DNA of 64,000 nt, taken from positions 558,001-622,000 of the forward strand of contig OZ244707.1 of the NCBI GenBank assembly GCA_965218875.1, written 5' to 3'. Position 1 is the stretch's first letter, and each line of letters starts with the position of its first letter. The notes under the pieces are model-generated. The model saw only the letters and a program-made list of their open reading frames with translations. It was not told the DNA's origin and made no database searches. Of the stretch, positions 27,458 through 36,275 are shown one piece after another. Source of the DNA: CBDCMJ01 sp965218875 (GTDB lineage Bacteria > Chloroflexota > Dehalococcoidia > Lucifugimonadales > UBA3495). Made by a program: the position numbers and the translations under genes.

Positions 27458-29548
27458 TTAGTTACGCCGCGGGTACTTAGGAGATTTTCCATTAGATTTT
27501 TCGTTCGAATTCCCGTTGGAATTTGCCTGGTTGGAACTCCCGTTCCGGTCGAACAATTGGGCGTACCGCCCCAGGGCCGCCAGCGGCCAGTAGTTGCGGT
27601 AGAGGTGATAGTTGATCATGAATCCGGCGGGCATGTCCAAGCCCTGGTATCCCGAGTCTCCCGGCTTGGGCGGGGCGCCGGGCTTTTCCCCCACGCCGTA
27701 GCCGGGGAATCCGGTGCCGGTGAAGTAAGGTTCGTCCCAGCAGCCGTCTTCGTTCTGAGTAGTCAGCAAGTAGCTGACGCCCCTGGCGGCGGCGCCGCCC
27801 ATGCCGTCCCCGGCCGCTATCAACGCCAGCAGGGCCCATGCGGTCTGCGACGCGGTGCTGGCGCCCACCCCGTGGAGCTTGGGGTCCACGTAGGACCCGC
27901 AGGTTTCCCCCCAGCCCCCATCGGCGTTCTGGTGGGACATGAGCCAGTCCACCGCGCGGCGGACGTGGGGCACGCTCATGTCCTCCCCCAATTGCGCCAG
28001 CGCCGGCAGCACCGCTCCCACTCCATAGATGTAGTTCACTCCCCAGCGCCCGAACCAGGAGCCGTCTTCTTCCTGTTCCCGGCGGAGGTAACGGTAGGCG
28101 CGGCTCACCGGAGGATGGTCTCGTCCGTAGCCCAGCTTGCCGAACATCTCGACTATGTGGGCCGTTACGTCGGAACTGGGCGGGTCCACCACCTCTCCAA
28201 AGTCCGAAAAGGGGAGTTTGGTCAGGTACTTGGCGTCGTTGTCCTTATCGAAGGCGGCCCATCCCCCGTTCCGGCACTGCAAGGCCGACACCCAATCGAC
28301 CCCCTGCCGGATGGCGTCCTCGCACTGTTCCTGCATATCCGGTTGGAGCCGGGACCCTTCCAGGGCCATAATTACTTCCGACGTGTCGTCGATGTCGGGA
28401 TAGCAGTCGTTGTCGAACTCGAAAGCCCAGCCGCCCGGCTCCGCGTTGGGGGCCTTGATCTGCCAGTCTCCTCCGGCTCGGATCTGCTGGCTGATCAGCC
28501 ACTCCGACGACTGCCGAATCATGGGGTCGCCGGGGCTGATTCCGGAATCCAGCAGGGCTATCTGGGCCAGGCAGGTATCCCACACCGGGGACATGCAGGC
28601 CTGGAGACTGTAGGTGTCCTCGTCTTCCACGGCGTAGCGGTCGAACGCGGCGAACCCTTTCTCGATGGCCGGGTGGTCCGGCGGGAACCCCAGGTAATGG
28701 AGGGCGATGAGGGAGTACACCCAGGGCGGCTGGATTCCGGCCCAGCAGCCGTCGGCCTCCTGGTGGCAGAGTATCCAGTCGGTGATCTTCTTCTCGGCCA
28801 GCTTGCGGAACGGGTGGATGGGCAGCCGCTCGTAGAGCCCGATCAGCCGGTCCAGGTAGTGCAACATCCAGGCCAACCCCATGCCGTCGGCGGGGGCCGG
28901 AATGGAGTAGTCGGTCTCGTTTCGGGGCTTGGGATAAAGCTCGTCGATGCAGTACTCCGGGCCCACGTGGCTCACCGGATGGCGGGTAAGGATGACGATC
29001 ATCGGAACGATGGTGGCCCTTACCCAACTGGCGAACCGGTATATGTTGAAGGGCATCCACGGGGGCAGGAAGATCACCTCCGGGGGCATGTTGGGAGTCC
29101 CTTGCCAGTCCCACTGGCCAAAGAGCGCCAGCCAGATTTTGGTGAAGATGCGGACATTGGGGACACCGCCGCGGGAGAGGATGAAGCGGCGGGCTTTCTC
29201 CAGGGGCGCCGAGTCGGACTTGTACCCCGCCAGCTTCAGGGCGAAGTAGCACTCTACCGAAGTGCTCAGGTCCCCGGGAGCCTCGTAGTACTGCCCCCAG
29301 GAGCCGTCTTCTCCCTGCTTGCTCAGTATGTAGTTGCCGACCTTCCGCCACCGTTCCCGGTCTACCCGCCCCAGGAACTGGGACAACATGATGTACTCGG
29401 CCTCCATGGTGGGGTTGGACTCCAACTCCCCGCACCAGTAGCCTTCCGTACTCTGGGTTGACCGGAAGTAGTCTTGGCTGCGTTTGATGGCGCTCTCCAC
29501 CGCCCGGCGGGGCGGGGATTCAACCGCGGCTATCTGACCAAACACCAT
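27458..29548 (-). CDS. shc: Squalene-hopene cyclase
   Basis: A 696-residue class II terpene cyclase that makes hopene or hopanol from squalene at the membrane. The protonating motif DIDDT is at about 385-389. Many QW repeats are present (QEDGSWFGRWG, QNADGGWGE, QEADGCWAG, QNEDGCWDE), and the active-site GWAFEFDN block precedes DIDDT. A hydrophilic tail rich in Asn, Ser and Lys (about the last 27 residues) is unusual and probably disordered. It lies between hpnA and yjbQ, all on the minus strand. Confidence 0.95.
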   Translation of the reverse strand: MVFGQIAAVESPPRRAVESAIKRSQDYFRSTQSTEGYWCGELESNPTMEAEYIMLSQFLGRVDRERWRKVGNYILSKQGEDGSWGQYYEAPGDLSTSVECYFALKLAGYKSDSAPLEKARRFILSRGGVPNVRIFTKIWLALFGQWDWQGTPNMPPEVIFLPPWMPFNIYRFASWVRATIVPMIVILTRHPVSHVGPEYCIDELYPKPRNETDYSIPAPADGMGLAWMLHYLDRLIGLYERLPIHPFRKLAEKKITDWILCHQEADGCWAGIQPPWVYSLIALHYLGFPPDHPAIEKGFAAFDRYAVEDEDTYSLQACMSPVWDTCLAQIALLDSGISPGDPMIRQSSEWLISQQIRAGGDWQIKAPNAEPGGWAFEFDNDCYPDIDDTSEVIMALEGSRLQPDMQEQCEDAIRQGVDWVSALQCRNGGWAAFDKDNDAKYLTKLPFSDFGEVVDPPSSDVTAHIVEMFGKLGYGRDHPPVSRAYRYLRREQEEDGSWFGRWGVNYIYGVGAVLPALAQLGEDMSVPHVRRAVDWLMSHQNADGGWGETCGSYVDPKLHGVGASTASQTAWALLALIAAGDGMGGAAARGVSYLLTTQNEDGCWDEPYFTGTGFPGYGVGEKPGAPPKPGDSGYQGLDMPAGFMINYHLYRNYWPLAALGRYAQLFDRNGSSNQANSNGNSNEKSNGKSPKYPRRN

Positions 29549-29668
29549 CTTGTCTGCTATCCCAATTTATGGTTGGAACTGCCGGCGAGGCCGGTTACAG
29601 CCCTTATAGTTGTCCGTCTCTATAGCTCTCGATGACCGGTCCCGGCCCCATGGACCCGGACCCTGAGG

Positions 29669-30688
29669 CTAACGCCCTGCCGCCGCCATCCTGCCGGCCC
29701 GGCACTTGACGTAGCCGTACTCCTCAAACCACTTTATGGACTTAGCCAGGGCGTCTTCCACCGAGCTTTGAGGCTGCCCCAACTCGGTGACCGCCTTGCG
29801 GCAACTCACGTACATCGGCGTCTCGGACACTTTGACGCCTTCCAAGGGAATCCTGGGCTCCCGGCGCAATAACCCGCCCTCGACCCACTGGTCCAGGTAC
29901 CCGGCGCCCTTGACCAGCCAATAGGGGGCCCGCCACCTGGGGGCCACCACACCGGTGGCCTCCTCCAGCATGGCGAAGAGCTCTTTGAGGCTGACGTTGC
30001 GGTTGCCCAGGAGGTACCGTTGCCCCGACTCCCCCTTCTCCATGGCCAGGATGTGCCCGGCCGCCACGTCCTCCACGTCAACCAAGTTCATTCCGGTGTC
30101 GATGTAGGCCGGAATCCGCCCCCTCATAAAATCCAGGACCATGCGCCCGGTGGGTGTCGGCTTGACGTCCCACGGGCCAACCGGCGTCGTGGGATTGACC
30201 ACCACTACGGGCAGTCCATCGGCCGCCTTGCGCAAGGCCAGAAGCTCGGCCTGGTACTTGGACTTCTTGTAGTGGCCGGCCAGATGCTCCGGGTCGGTCA
30301 AGGTTTCCTCGGTGGCAACCTCCCAACCGGGAAGTCCTATGGTGGACACTGTGCTGGTGTAGACCACTTTGGACACCCTGGCGGCGTGGGCCGCCGCCAG
30401 CACGGTGGCCGTGCCTTCCACGTTGGTCCTGTAGACCAAGCCGGGGTCCGGAGACCAAAAGGTATAGGCGGCGGCGCAGTGGAACACCCCCTGGCAGCCC
30501 TCGACGGCCCGGTCCACCGAGTCCCGGTCCAAGATGTCCCCTGTCACCGGCTGGACACCGGTACCTTCAATCGCCAGGGTGTTGCCGCCGGGGCGCACCA
30601 GGGCCACGACGTCGTGGCCGTCTCGCCAGAGCGCCCTGGCTAGGTTGCCGCCGACGAATCCGGTAGCCCCCGTCACCAGCGCTTTCAT
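29669..30688 (-). CDS. hpnA: Hopanoid-associated sugar epimerase HpnA
   Basis: A 339-residue extended SDR beginning ALVTGATGFVGGNLARAL, with the HpnA-typical GCQGVFHCAAAYTFW, RTNVEGT and VYTSTVSTIG segments and a YKKSKYQAE catalytic pair. Its start overlaps the stop of the upstream nucleosidase gene by four bases (30685-30688), so the two are translationally coupled. In the hopanoid pathway HpnA-type proteins are thought to modify a side-chain sugar; the precise step is not settled. Confidence 0.88.
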   Translation of the reverse strand: MKALVTGATGFVGGNLARALWRDGHDVVALVRPGGNTLAIEGTGVQPVTGDILDRDSVDRAVEGCQGVFHCAAAYTFWSPDPGLVYRTNVEGTATVLAAAHAARVSKVVYTSTVSTIGLPGWEVATEETLTDPEHLAGHYKKSKYQAELLALRKAADGLPVVVVNPTTPVGPWDVKPTPTGRMVLDFMRGRIPAYIDTGMNLVDVEDVAAGHILAMEKGESGQRYLLGNRNVSLKELFAMLEEATGVVAPRWRAPYWLVKGAGYLDQWVEGGLLRREPRIPLEGVKVSETPMYVSCRKAVTELGQPQSSVEDALAKSIKWFEEYGYVKCRAGRMAAAGR

Positions 30689-31536
30689 CCGCGTCCCCTG
30701 CCGCTAGAGCCATTTTCGCCGCGGGCCGCGGCCCCGGAGCTTTCCCCGGCCGCGGAAAGCTCTGCCCACTCTTCCACAGCCTGCTCCGCCGCGTGCAATC
30801 TGTCCAAGAAACTCAGGGCGAAGCTCGTCAATACCCGTTGAGCGGGCCCCAGTTGGCAGGCCAGCCGCACCAGCGTGGGAATGCGCCACGGCGCGGCCAC
30901 GGCCGTCAGGGCTGCCCTGGCCCGCGACCCGCCCAGACCCAAAAGGTAGTGGGGCAGCGTCTGCCGGGCCGGGTCGAGGACCACACGGGCAGATAGAAAG
31001 GCCGCGCCCGTGTCCCGCGCGGCCGCGGCTATCCAGTAGTCCTCCATGTTCACAATGCCAACCGGATGCCGGCGCGCTATCCGCTGCTTCTCTTCCCTGC
31101 CGCTCACCAGGCGGTCTGTCGAGAGGGAGTCAGTGTAGGTCGGCGCCAGGCCCGCTCCTTCCGCGGCCCCCACGGCGTAGGCCCACAGCGCGGCGTCCGG
31201 GGACAGGTAGTCCCCGGCCCCGTCGCCGTCAGGGTCCTCCCGGTAGTAACGGGAAGACAGGACCAGGTCTCCGCAACGGAGCGCCGGGCCCACGGCGCCG
31301 GCGAATCCCAACAGCAGCAGGGGGCGCGGAGGCGGCATACCGGCGGCGCCCGCAGGGGGGGCCAGCAATCGCCGGACCGACTCCACCGCTTCTTCCCTTC
31401 CTACGCCCACTACGTGCAGGTCGGCGGCCGCTTTGCCGGAACCGGCGAGGGCGGCACGAGACAGTGAGGCCGCGGCCTTCAACTCCCTCCGAAGGCGGGC
31501 CAGCTCGTAGTCCATGCTAGAGATTACTGTTAGCAA
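30685..31536 (-). CDS. hpnG: Hopanoid-associated nucleoside phosphorylase, HpnG-like
   Basis: A 283-residue protein of the purine nucleoside phosphorylase / MTA nucleosidase type. It has LTVISSMDYEL at the start, LLLGFAGAVGPALRCGDLVLSS as the phosphate/nucleoside loop, and NMEDYWIA where the ribose-binding Glu sits. HpnG cleaves adenine from adenosylhopane to give ribosylhopane, the step after HpnH, and the gene lies 17 bases after hpnH. TTG 31536 with GGAG upstream is chosen because it includes the first beta strand; ATG 31515 is the alternative. The tail after about 255 is low-complexity (Ala, Gly, Ser). Confidence 0.82.
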   Translation of the reverse strand: MLTVISSMDYELARLRRELKAAASLSRAALAGSGKAAADLHVVGVGREEAVESVRRLLAPPAGAAGMPPPRPLLLLGFAGAVGPALRCGDLVLSSRYYREDPDGDGAGDYLSPDAALWAYAVGAAEGAGLAPTYTDSLSTDRLVSGREEKQRIARRHPVGIVNMEDYWIAAAARDTGAAFLSARVVLDPARQTLPHYLLGLGGSRARAALTAVAAPWRIPTLVRLACQLGPAQRVLTSFALSFLDRLHAAEQAVEEWAELSAAGESSGAAARGENGSSGRGRG

Positions 31537-31552
31537 GGCTGCTCCATGCTGC

Positions 31553-32602
31553 TCAGGCGGCGGTGATGCCCGATTTTCCGGCGGCGCCCGACTTGATCAG
31601 CGTGACCCAGTCCTTGGGGGTGCTCACCGCCTGGAATATGGTCGCCGACTCGAATCCGCAGTGCATCATGCAGTTGGCGCATCTTGGGTCCTTGCCCACG
31701 CCGTAGCGGTCCCAAAGCTGCTCGTCGTACAGCTCGTTGACGTCTTGGGTGTGGCCGTCGGCCAGCGGATAGCAGGGCTTGCGCCAACCCATGATGGTGT
31801 ACGTGGGGTTGGACCAAGCCGTGCACTGGTACTCGCGCGACCCCTGGAGAAAGTTCAGGTACAAGGGGTTGTTGTAGAACTTCATGCCGGCGGTCTTGGC
31901 CGGGTCCAGCAACCGTTTGAACATCCCCTGGGACTCATGGCGGGTCAGGAAAAGCTCCTGGTCCGGGGCGTCCTCGAACTCGTACCCCGGCGAAATCATG
32001 GAACCCTCGACACCCAGGTTGCCTACCAGCCGGAACATCTCCCACAGGTCCTCGGTGTCGCTGTTGCGGAACACGGTGGTGTTGGTGCAAACGCGGTAAC
32101 CTCGGTCCAGGGCCAGCTCTATGCCTTGCACCGCCTTCTTGAACACGCCGCCGCGGGCCACCGATTCGTCATGCTTCTCTTCCATGCCGTCGAGGTGCAC
32201 CACCCAGCAGAGGTACTTGGAGGGCGGGACCTTGGCCAGGAGGCGCTCCAGGAGCAGCCCGTTGGTGCAGCAGTAGACAAAGTACTTCTGCTCCACCAAG
32301 CCGTTGAGAATTTCGTCTATCTTGGGGTGAATGGTCGGCTCGCCGCCGGCCACCGAGACGATGGGCGCTCCCGACTGGTTTACGGCGTCGAGGGCGTCCT
32401 GGACCGACATCATCTTATCGATGACCGGCTTGTACTCGCGGATACGGCCGCAGCCAACGCAGGCCAGGTTGCACATTTCCAGGGGTTCCAGCATGGTGAC
32501 CAGGGGGAAACGGGTCCTCCGCCGCAGCCGGTTCCTCACTATGTACCCCGCCAGCCTTACGGAAAGCTCCAACGGGCGTTTAGCTCTTTTCATGTCGCTC
32601 AT
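31553..32602 (-). CDS. hpnH: Adenosyl-hopene transferase HpnH (radical SAM)
   Basis: A 349-residue radical SAM enzyme that adds the 5'-deoxyadenosyl group to diploptene, the first step of extended hopanoid synthesis. The cluster motif CNLACVGC (Cys44, 48, 51) is followed by GRIREYKP, and SVAGGEPTIHP is the SAM-binding GGEP motif. DGMEEKHDESVARGGVF and YPLADGHTQDVNELY are HpnH-typical. It sits between the polyprenyl synthase and hpnG in the same direction. Its presence implies C35 bacteriohopanepolyol production. Confidence 0.93.
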   Translation of the reverse strand: MSDMKRAKRPLELSVRLAGYIVRNRLRRRTRFPLVTMLEPLEMCNLACVGCGRIREYKPVIDKMMSVQDALDAVNQSGAPIVSVAGGEPTIHPKIDEILNGLVEQKYFVYCCTNGLLLERLLAKVPPSKYLCWVVHLDGMEEKHDESVARGGVFKKAVQGIELALDRGYRVCTNTTVFRNSDTEDLWEMFRLVGNLGVEGSMISPGYEFEDAPDQELFLTRHESQGMFKRLLDPAKTAGMKFYNNPLYLNFLQGSREYQCTAWSNPTYTIMGWRKPCYPLADGHTQDVNELYDEQLWDRYGVGKDPRCANCMMHCGFESATIFQAVSTPKDWVTLIKSGAAGKSGITAA

Positions 32603-32670
32603 GTCGCGTTACCGCTCCCAGGGCCAGTAGCCCGGTCCGTCTTCGGTAGTCTTGGAGTGCTGTGTTATCC

Positions 32671-33753
32671 CTAGTGCTCCCGCCGGGCGACAAACTCCAC
32701 CAACTCCTCGGCTTCCTCCCTGGCCCAGGCGGGCAACGATATGCCCTGCAACGCCCCGAGCGCCTCGCCGGCGCTGGCGTCGGTAAGTCTCTGGGATTCC
32801 TCCCGGGCGCCCACTTCGTCCAACACCGCCAGGACTCTGGCCAAACCCTGGTCGTCGACCTCGGGCCGCCGGTAGATCTCCAGCAGGTCATCCAGGGCCT
32901 GCCCTCGGGCCCGTCCCATGGCGAAGACTATGGGGAAGGACTTCTTCCGGCGGCGTATGTCGTTGCCGGCCGCCTTGCCGGTGGCGGCCGGGTCTCCCCA
33001 TACGCCCAGGTGGTCGTCCCTCACTTGGAAGGCGCGTCCCAAGGCGTTGCCGAACCGGGAAAACACCTCCGTCGAGGCCGGATCTCCCGTTGCCAGCAGG
33101 GCCCCTATTTCCAAACCGGAGCGTATCAGGGCCCCTGTCTTGCCGGCGATCATGTCCAGGTACTCGGCGGCGGTGATCCTGCTTCTGCCTTCAAAGACCA
33201 AGTCCATGCACTGGCCGCGGATCATTTCCAGGTAGCTGGCGGTCAACAGCTGGGACACCTTCAGGGCCAGCTCGGGACGGCCAGTCCCGAGGGAAGCTGG
33301 GCCAACGGCTTCGAGAAGGGCCAAATCCCCCACGCACTGCAGGGCGTTGCCGGCCGCCAGGGCCCTGGGTACTCCCCACAGGCTCCAGACCGTCGGTTGA
33401 TGGCGGCGCTCCTCGTCCTGGTCCTGGATGTCGTCGTGAATCAGCGAGAAGTTGTGGATTAGTTCCAGGGCCGCCGCCGCCGTCGAGGCGCGGCCCGCGT
33501 CTCCGCAAAGGGCGTCGCAGGCGAACAGGCACAGAGTTGGGCGCAGTGCTTTACCCTGGAAGGAGGGCGAGACCGCCCTATTTCCGGTCTCGTCCACCCA
33601 ACCCAGATGGTACTGCACCATGATGTACAGGCCGGAGCCGCCGGCGTTGGGCACCGAACGCGCCAACCCGTGTTCTACCCAGGGCTTGTAGCGGGAGAAC
33701 ATCGGAGGAAGCGCCGCTGACGCGTTCTCTTTTGTTGCGGGTAACTGCCTCAT
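32671..33753 (-). CDS. Polyprenyl diphosphate synthase (farnesyl/geranylgeranyl type)
   Basis: A 360-residue isoprenyl diphosphate synthase. The first aspartate-rich motif is DDIQDQD (Asp107, 108, 111), followed by an RR pair, and the second region is FQVRDDHLGVWGD. It would supply farnesyl diphosphate for squalene, or a longer chain; chain length cannot be set from the sequence with confidence. It is the first gene of the hopanoid block, about 70 bases before hpnH, and probably leads its operon. Upstream lies a 140 bp gap and then the insertion sequence. Confidence 0.9.
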   Translation of the reverse strand: MRQLPATKENASAALPPMFSRYKPWVEHGLARSVPNAGGSGLYIMVQYHLGWVDETGNRAVSPSFQGKALRPTLCLFACDALCGDAGRASTAAAALELIHNFSLIHDDIQDQDEERRHQPTVWSLWGVPRALAAGNALQCVGDLALLEAVGPASLGTGRPELALKVSQLLTASYLEMIRGQCMDLVFEGRSRITAAEYLDMIAGKTGALIRSGLEIGALLATGDPASTEVFSRFGNALGRAFQVRDDHLGVWGDPAATGKAAGNDIRRRKKSFPIVFAMGRARGQALDDLLEIYRRPEVDDQGLARVLAVLDEVGAREESQRLTDASAGEALGALQGISLPAWAREEAEELVEFVARREH

Positions 33754-33896
33754 GCTGCGGTCACTGGGTTGGCGTCAAGGGCCCCGGTGGACCACGCGAA
33801 AAACGGCGCACTCCGGCTGCCCCATACATCGTATCCCGATGCCCAAGATGCTAGCAAAGCGAGCGCAACGGTGTCAAGAGTAGAGCGGGGTCTGAT

Positions 33897-35102
33897 CAGG
33901 GCCTTTCGCATTTGACGTGGGTAGGTGAAGGGCTATTTCAGTAGTAGATAATGAGGGGGACCGGGAAGGGTGTAGCATCGAGGTGTGCGGAGGAGATGGT
34001 GATTGAGGAATTGGAACCCTTGGAGGACCCTCGGCACTGAAACGCCGGGCGTCATTCCCTGCATGACATTCTGGTCATCGCCTTATGCACCATGTTCTGT
34101 GGCGGGAAACCTGCGCCGACATGGCTCTCTTTGGCCAGTCCAAGCGGGAGTTTCTGGAATCTTTCCTGCCGCTGCGCAATGGAATCCCCAATTATGACAC
34201 CTTCTCCAAGGGTGTTCCGGCTCTTGAACCCGGAGGCGTTCCAGAAATAGTTCCTTGGGTTCATGCACCAGGTTGCCCAAGGCTGCGAGGGGGTGCCGGC
34301 CCTGGATGGCAAGACGCTGCGCCGCTCCTATGACCGTGCCGAGGGCAAGTCACCCCTGCACCTGGTAAGCGCCTGGGCCGCGGAGCACCGCTTGGTGCTA
34401 GGCCAACTGGCCGTGGACGGCAAGTCCAACGAGATAACCGCAGTGCCCAAGCTCCTGGAGATGCTGGCCCTGCCGGGGATGGTAATGACTGCCGATGCCA
34501 TGCACTGCCGGAGGCAACGGTCCCGGCAGATGCTGGACCAAAGGGCCAATCACGTGCTGGCCTTTCAGGGCAATCAGGGGTCTCTCAACGATGATGTGCA
34601 TTTGTTTCTTGACGACCCTGACACGCCTCTGCTTCAGGCAACCCAGACGAACAACGGGAAGGGACGCGTTGAGACCCGGACGGCCGGCACAAGCGAGGCT
34701 GTGGCCTGGCTTCAGGAGAGACACCAGTGGCCGGGACTGGTGGCAATGAGGAAGATAACCGCCGGCCGCCGGAAGGGAAGCCATGCCAGCGTCGAGAGCC
34801 GGTACTACTTGCTGAGTCAGGCATTCTCGCCGGAGTGGTTCAACTACACCGCCCGGGAACACTGGGGCACAGGAACCAGCTGCACTGGGTCCTGGACGTG
34901 GTGTTCAACGAGGACCAGTCCCGAAACCGGAAGGACAATGGCCGCGACAATCTGGCTCTGTTGCGGAACTGTCCCTAAACCTGGCCCCGCTGGAACCCTC
35001 CAAAGGCTCCGTAAGAGGCAAACTCAACCGGGCCGGCTGAGACAACGACCACCTAGCCACAATCCTGTCCCAGTTCACCAAAATCCAAATGCGATAGCCC
35101 TG
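33897..35102 (+). mobile_element. Decayed ISAs1-family insertion sequence
   Basis: About 1.2 kb bounded by imperfect terminal inverted repeats. The left end reads CAGGGCCTTTCGCATTTG (33897-33914); the right end (35086-35102) is the complement of CAGGGCTATCGCATTTG. CAGGG ends, the size, and a transposase stop lying inside the right repeat all fit ISAs1. No target duplication is visible in the flanking bases, so the insertion is old or the site has been rearranged. The transposase inside is broken. Confidence 0.75.
33996..35098 (+). pseudogene. ISAs1-family transposase, multiply disrupted
   Basis: The reading begins at ATG 33996 behind AGGAG with EELEPLEDPRH and meets a TGA at 34038-34040. Homology then continues as HSLHDILVIALC, shifts frame near 34110 (ADMALFGQSKREFLESF), and shifts again near 34200. 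It runs in frame from about 34263 (VPALDGKTLRRSYD, LVSAWA, DGKSNEITAVPKLL, TADAMHC), then shifts near 34850 (REHWGTGTS versus HRNQLHWVLDVVFNEDQS) and near 34970, ending at a TAG close to 35098. The TGA here is not a selenocysteine candidate because the gene carries several other lesions. The element cannot move by itself. Confidence 0.85.
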
Positions 35103-35451
35103 GCTTATAATGCAATGGCTTTCTACATGGCCCGTGGCCTTCGATTCTACGGCCTTTTCCGCGGGTCTCGACCGCTCGGTATCAGCGCTCCGAGAGACCG
35201 GCATCCACGATCACGCACCTCTGCTGGCTAGCCGCCAATGCGAGAGGGCTTTCAGGGCGGGCGCTGGGGATAAACGTGAGGACCGGGACTGCCCGCGTAT
35301 AGCTGAGAGCTATTTCCGGCGCCGGGTGTACACTACACGCAGACCCGCCCAGGCTTTGGGGGGACGCCCGGGGCCTTAGCTAGCCAACGCCGCCCGGCGA
35401 GCTCCGCACGAGGATGTCGGGAGAGGTCAAGTAAGCTGAAAGGAGCAACCA
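35103..35451. other. Intergenic region, 349 bp, between the IS and the amidohydrolase gene
   Basis: Short open frames occur but have no homology or good start context. Nothing is identified apart from the Shine-Dalgarno sequence AAGGAG directly before the amidohydrolase ATG. Confidence 0.4.
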
Positions 35452-36270
35452 ATGTTGATCGTCGACGCGCAGGTGCACATCTGGTCAAGCGGCCTGCCCA
35501 CCAATCCGGCCCACCGGCAGGTAACCTCCTTCACTGCCGACGATCTGCTGAAGGAGATGGACGAGGCCGGGGTGGACGCTGCGGTGATCCATCCGCCCGG
35601 ATGGGATCCCAACTCCAACCAGCTCGCCATGGACGCGGCCTGCCAACACCCCAACCGCCTGGCCATCCTGGGCAATTTCCCCCTGGACCGCCCGGAAAGC
35701 CGGGACCTGGTGGAGGGTTGGAAGCGGAACCCCGGAATGCTGGGGCTGCGGTTTTCCTTCTTGCAGCCGCACCAGCGGGACTGGCCCTTCGACGGCACCA
35801 TGGACTGGCTGTGGCCCGCCGCGGCCCGGGCCGGCATCTCTGTGGCCCTCATGGCGTCGGCCTTCCTTCCCCTGGTGGGGGAGATAGCCGGTCAGCACCC
35901 CGAGGTGAAGCTAATCGTGGACCACCTGGGGAGGCAGCGGGGCGAGCAAGACGAAGCCGGCTGGGCTGGCCTTCCCGACCTGCTGGCCCTGGCTAGGCAC
36001 CCCAACGTGGCGGTCAAGGCCACCGGGGGGCCCAGCTACTCCAGCGCTCCCTATCCCTACGGCAACATCCACGACTATCTGCACCGGATCTACGACGCCT
36101 TCGGCCCGGAGCGGATGTTCTGGGGCACCGACATAACCCGCATGCCTTGCTCCTGGCGGCAGTGCGTCACCATGTTCACCGAAGAGCTTCCCTGGCTCTC
36201 GGGGCAAGACCTGGAGCTGGTGATGGGCCGCGCCCTCTGCAACTGGCTCGGCTGGGATATAGGGGGATGA
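35452..36270 (+). CDS. Amidohydrolase family protein (amidohydrolase 2 type)
   Basis: A 272-residue TIM-barrel hydrolase of the decarboxylase/lactonase-like amidohydrolase 2 group. It opens MLIVDAQVHIWSSG (the HxH motif has become QVH) and has LIVDHLGRQ, VAVKATGGPSYS and FWGTDITRMP, which carries the metal-binding Asp. AAGGAG precedes ATG 35452. The first His of the usual HxH pair is absent (AQVHIW), as in several members of this branch. The substrate is unknown; metal-dependent decarboxylation or lactone hydrolysis is possible. It ends five bases before the convergent helicase gene. Confidence 0.82.
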   Translation: MLIVDAQVHIWSSGLPTNPAHRQVTSFTADDLLKEMDEAGVDAAVIHPPGWDPNSNQLAMDAACQHPNRLAILGNFPLDRPESRDLVEGWKRNPGMLGLRFSFLQPHQRDWPFDGTMDWLWPAAARAGISVALMASAFLPLVGEIAGQHPEVKLIVDHLGRQRGEQDEAGWAGLPDLLALARHPNVAVKATGGPSYSSAPYPYGNIHDYLHRIYDAFGPERMFWGTDITRMPCSWRQCVTMFTEELPWLSGQDLELVMGRALCNWLGWDIGG

Positions 36271-36275
36271 GGGTG

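Noticed and set aside
27095..29461. Long plus-strand open frame of 788 codons opposite the squalene-hopene cyclase
   Set aside because: It is the mirror of a well-conserved gene in high-GC DNA, has no homology and no good start, and would overlap the cyclase fully.
34038..34040. TGA in the IS transposase considered as a fourth selenocysteine codon
   Set aside because: The gene has several further frameshifts, the position is not a cysteine in relatives, and no SECIS-like need is apparent; it is a pseudogene lesion.
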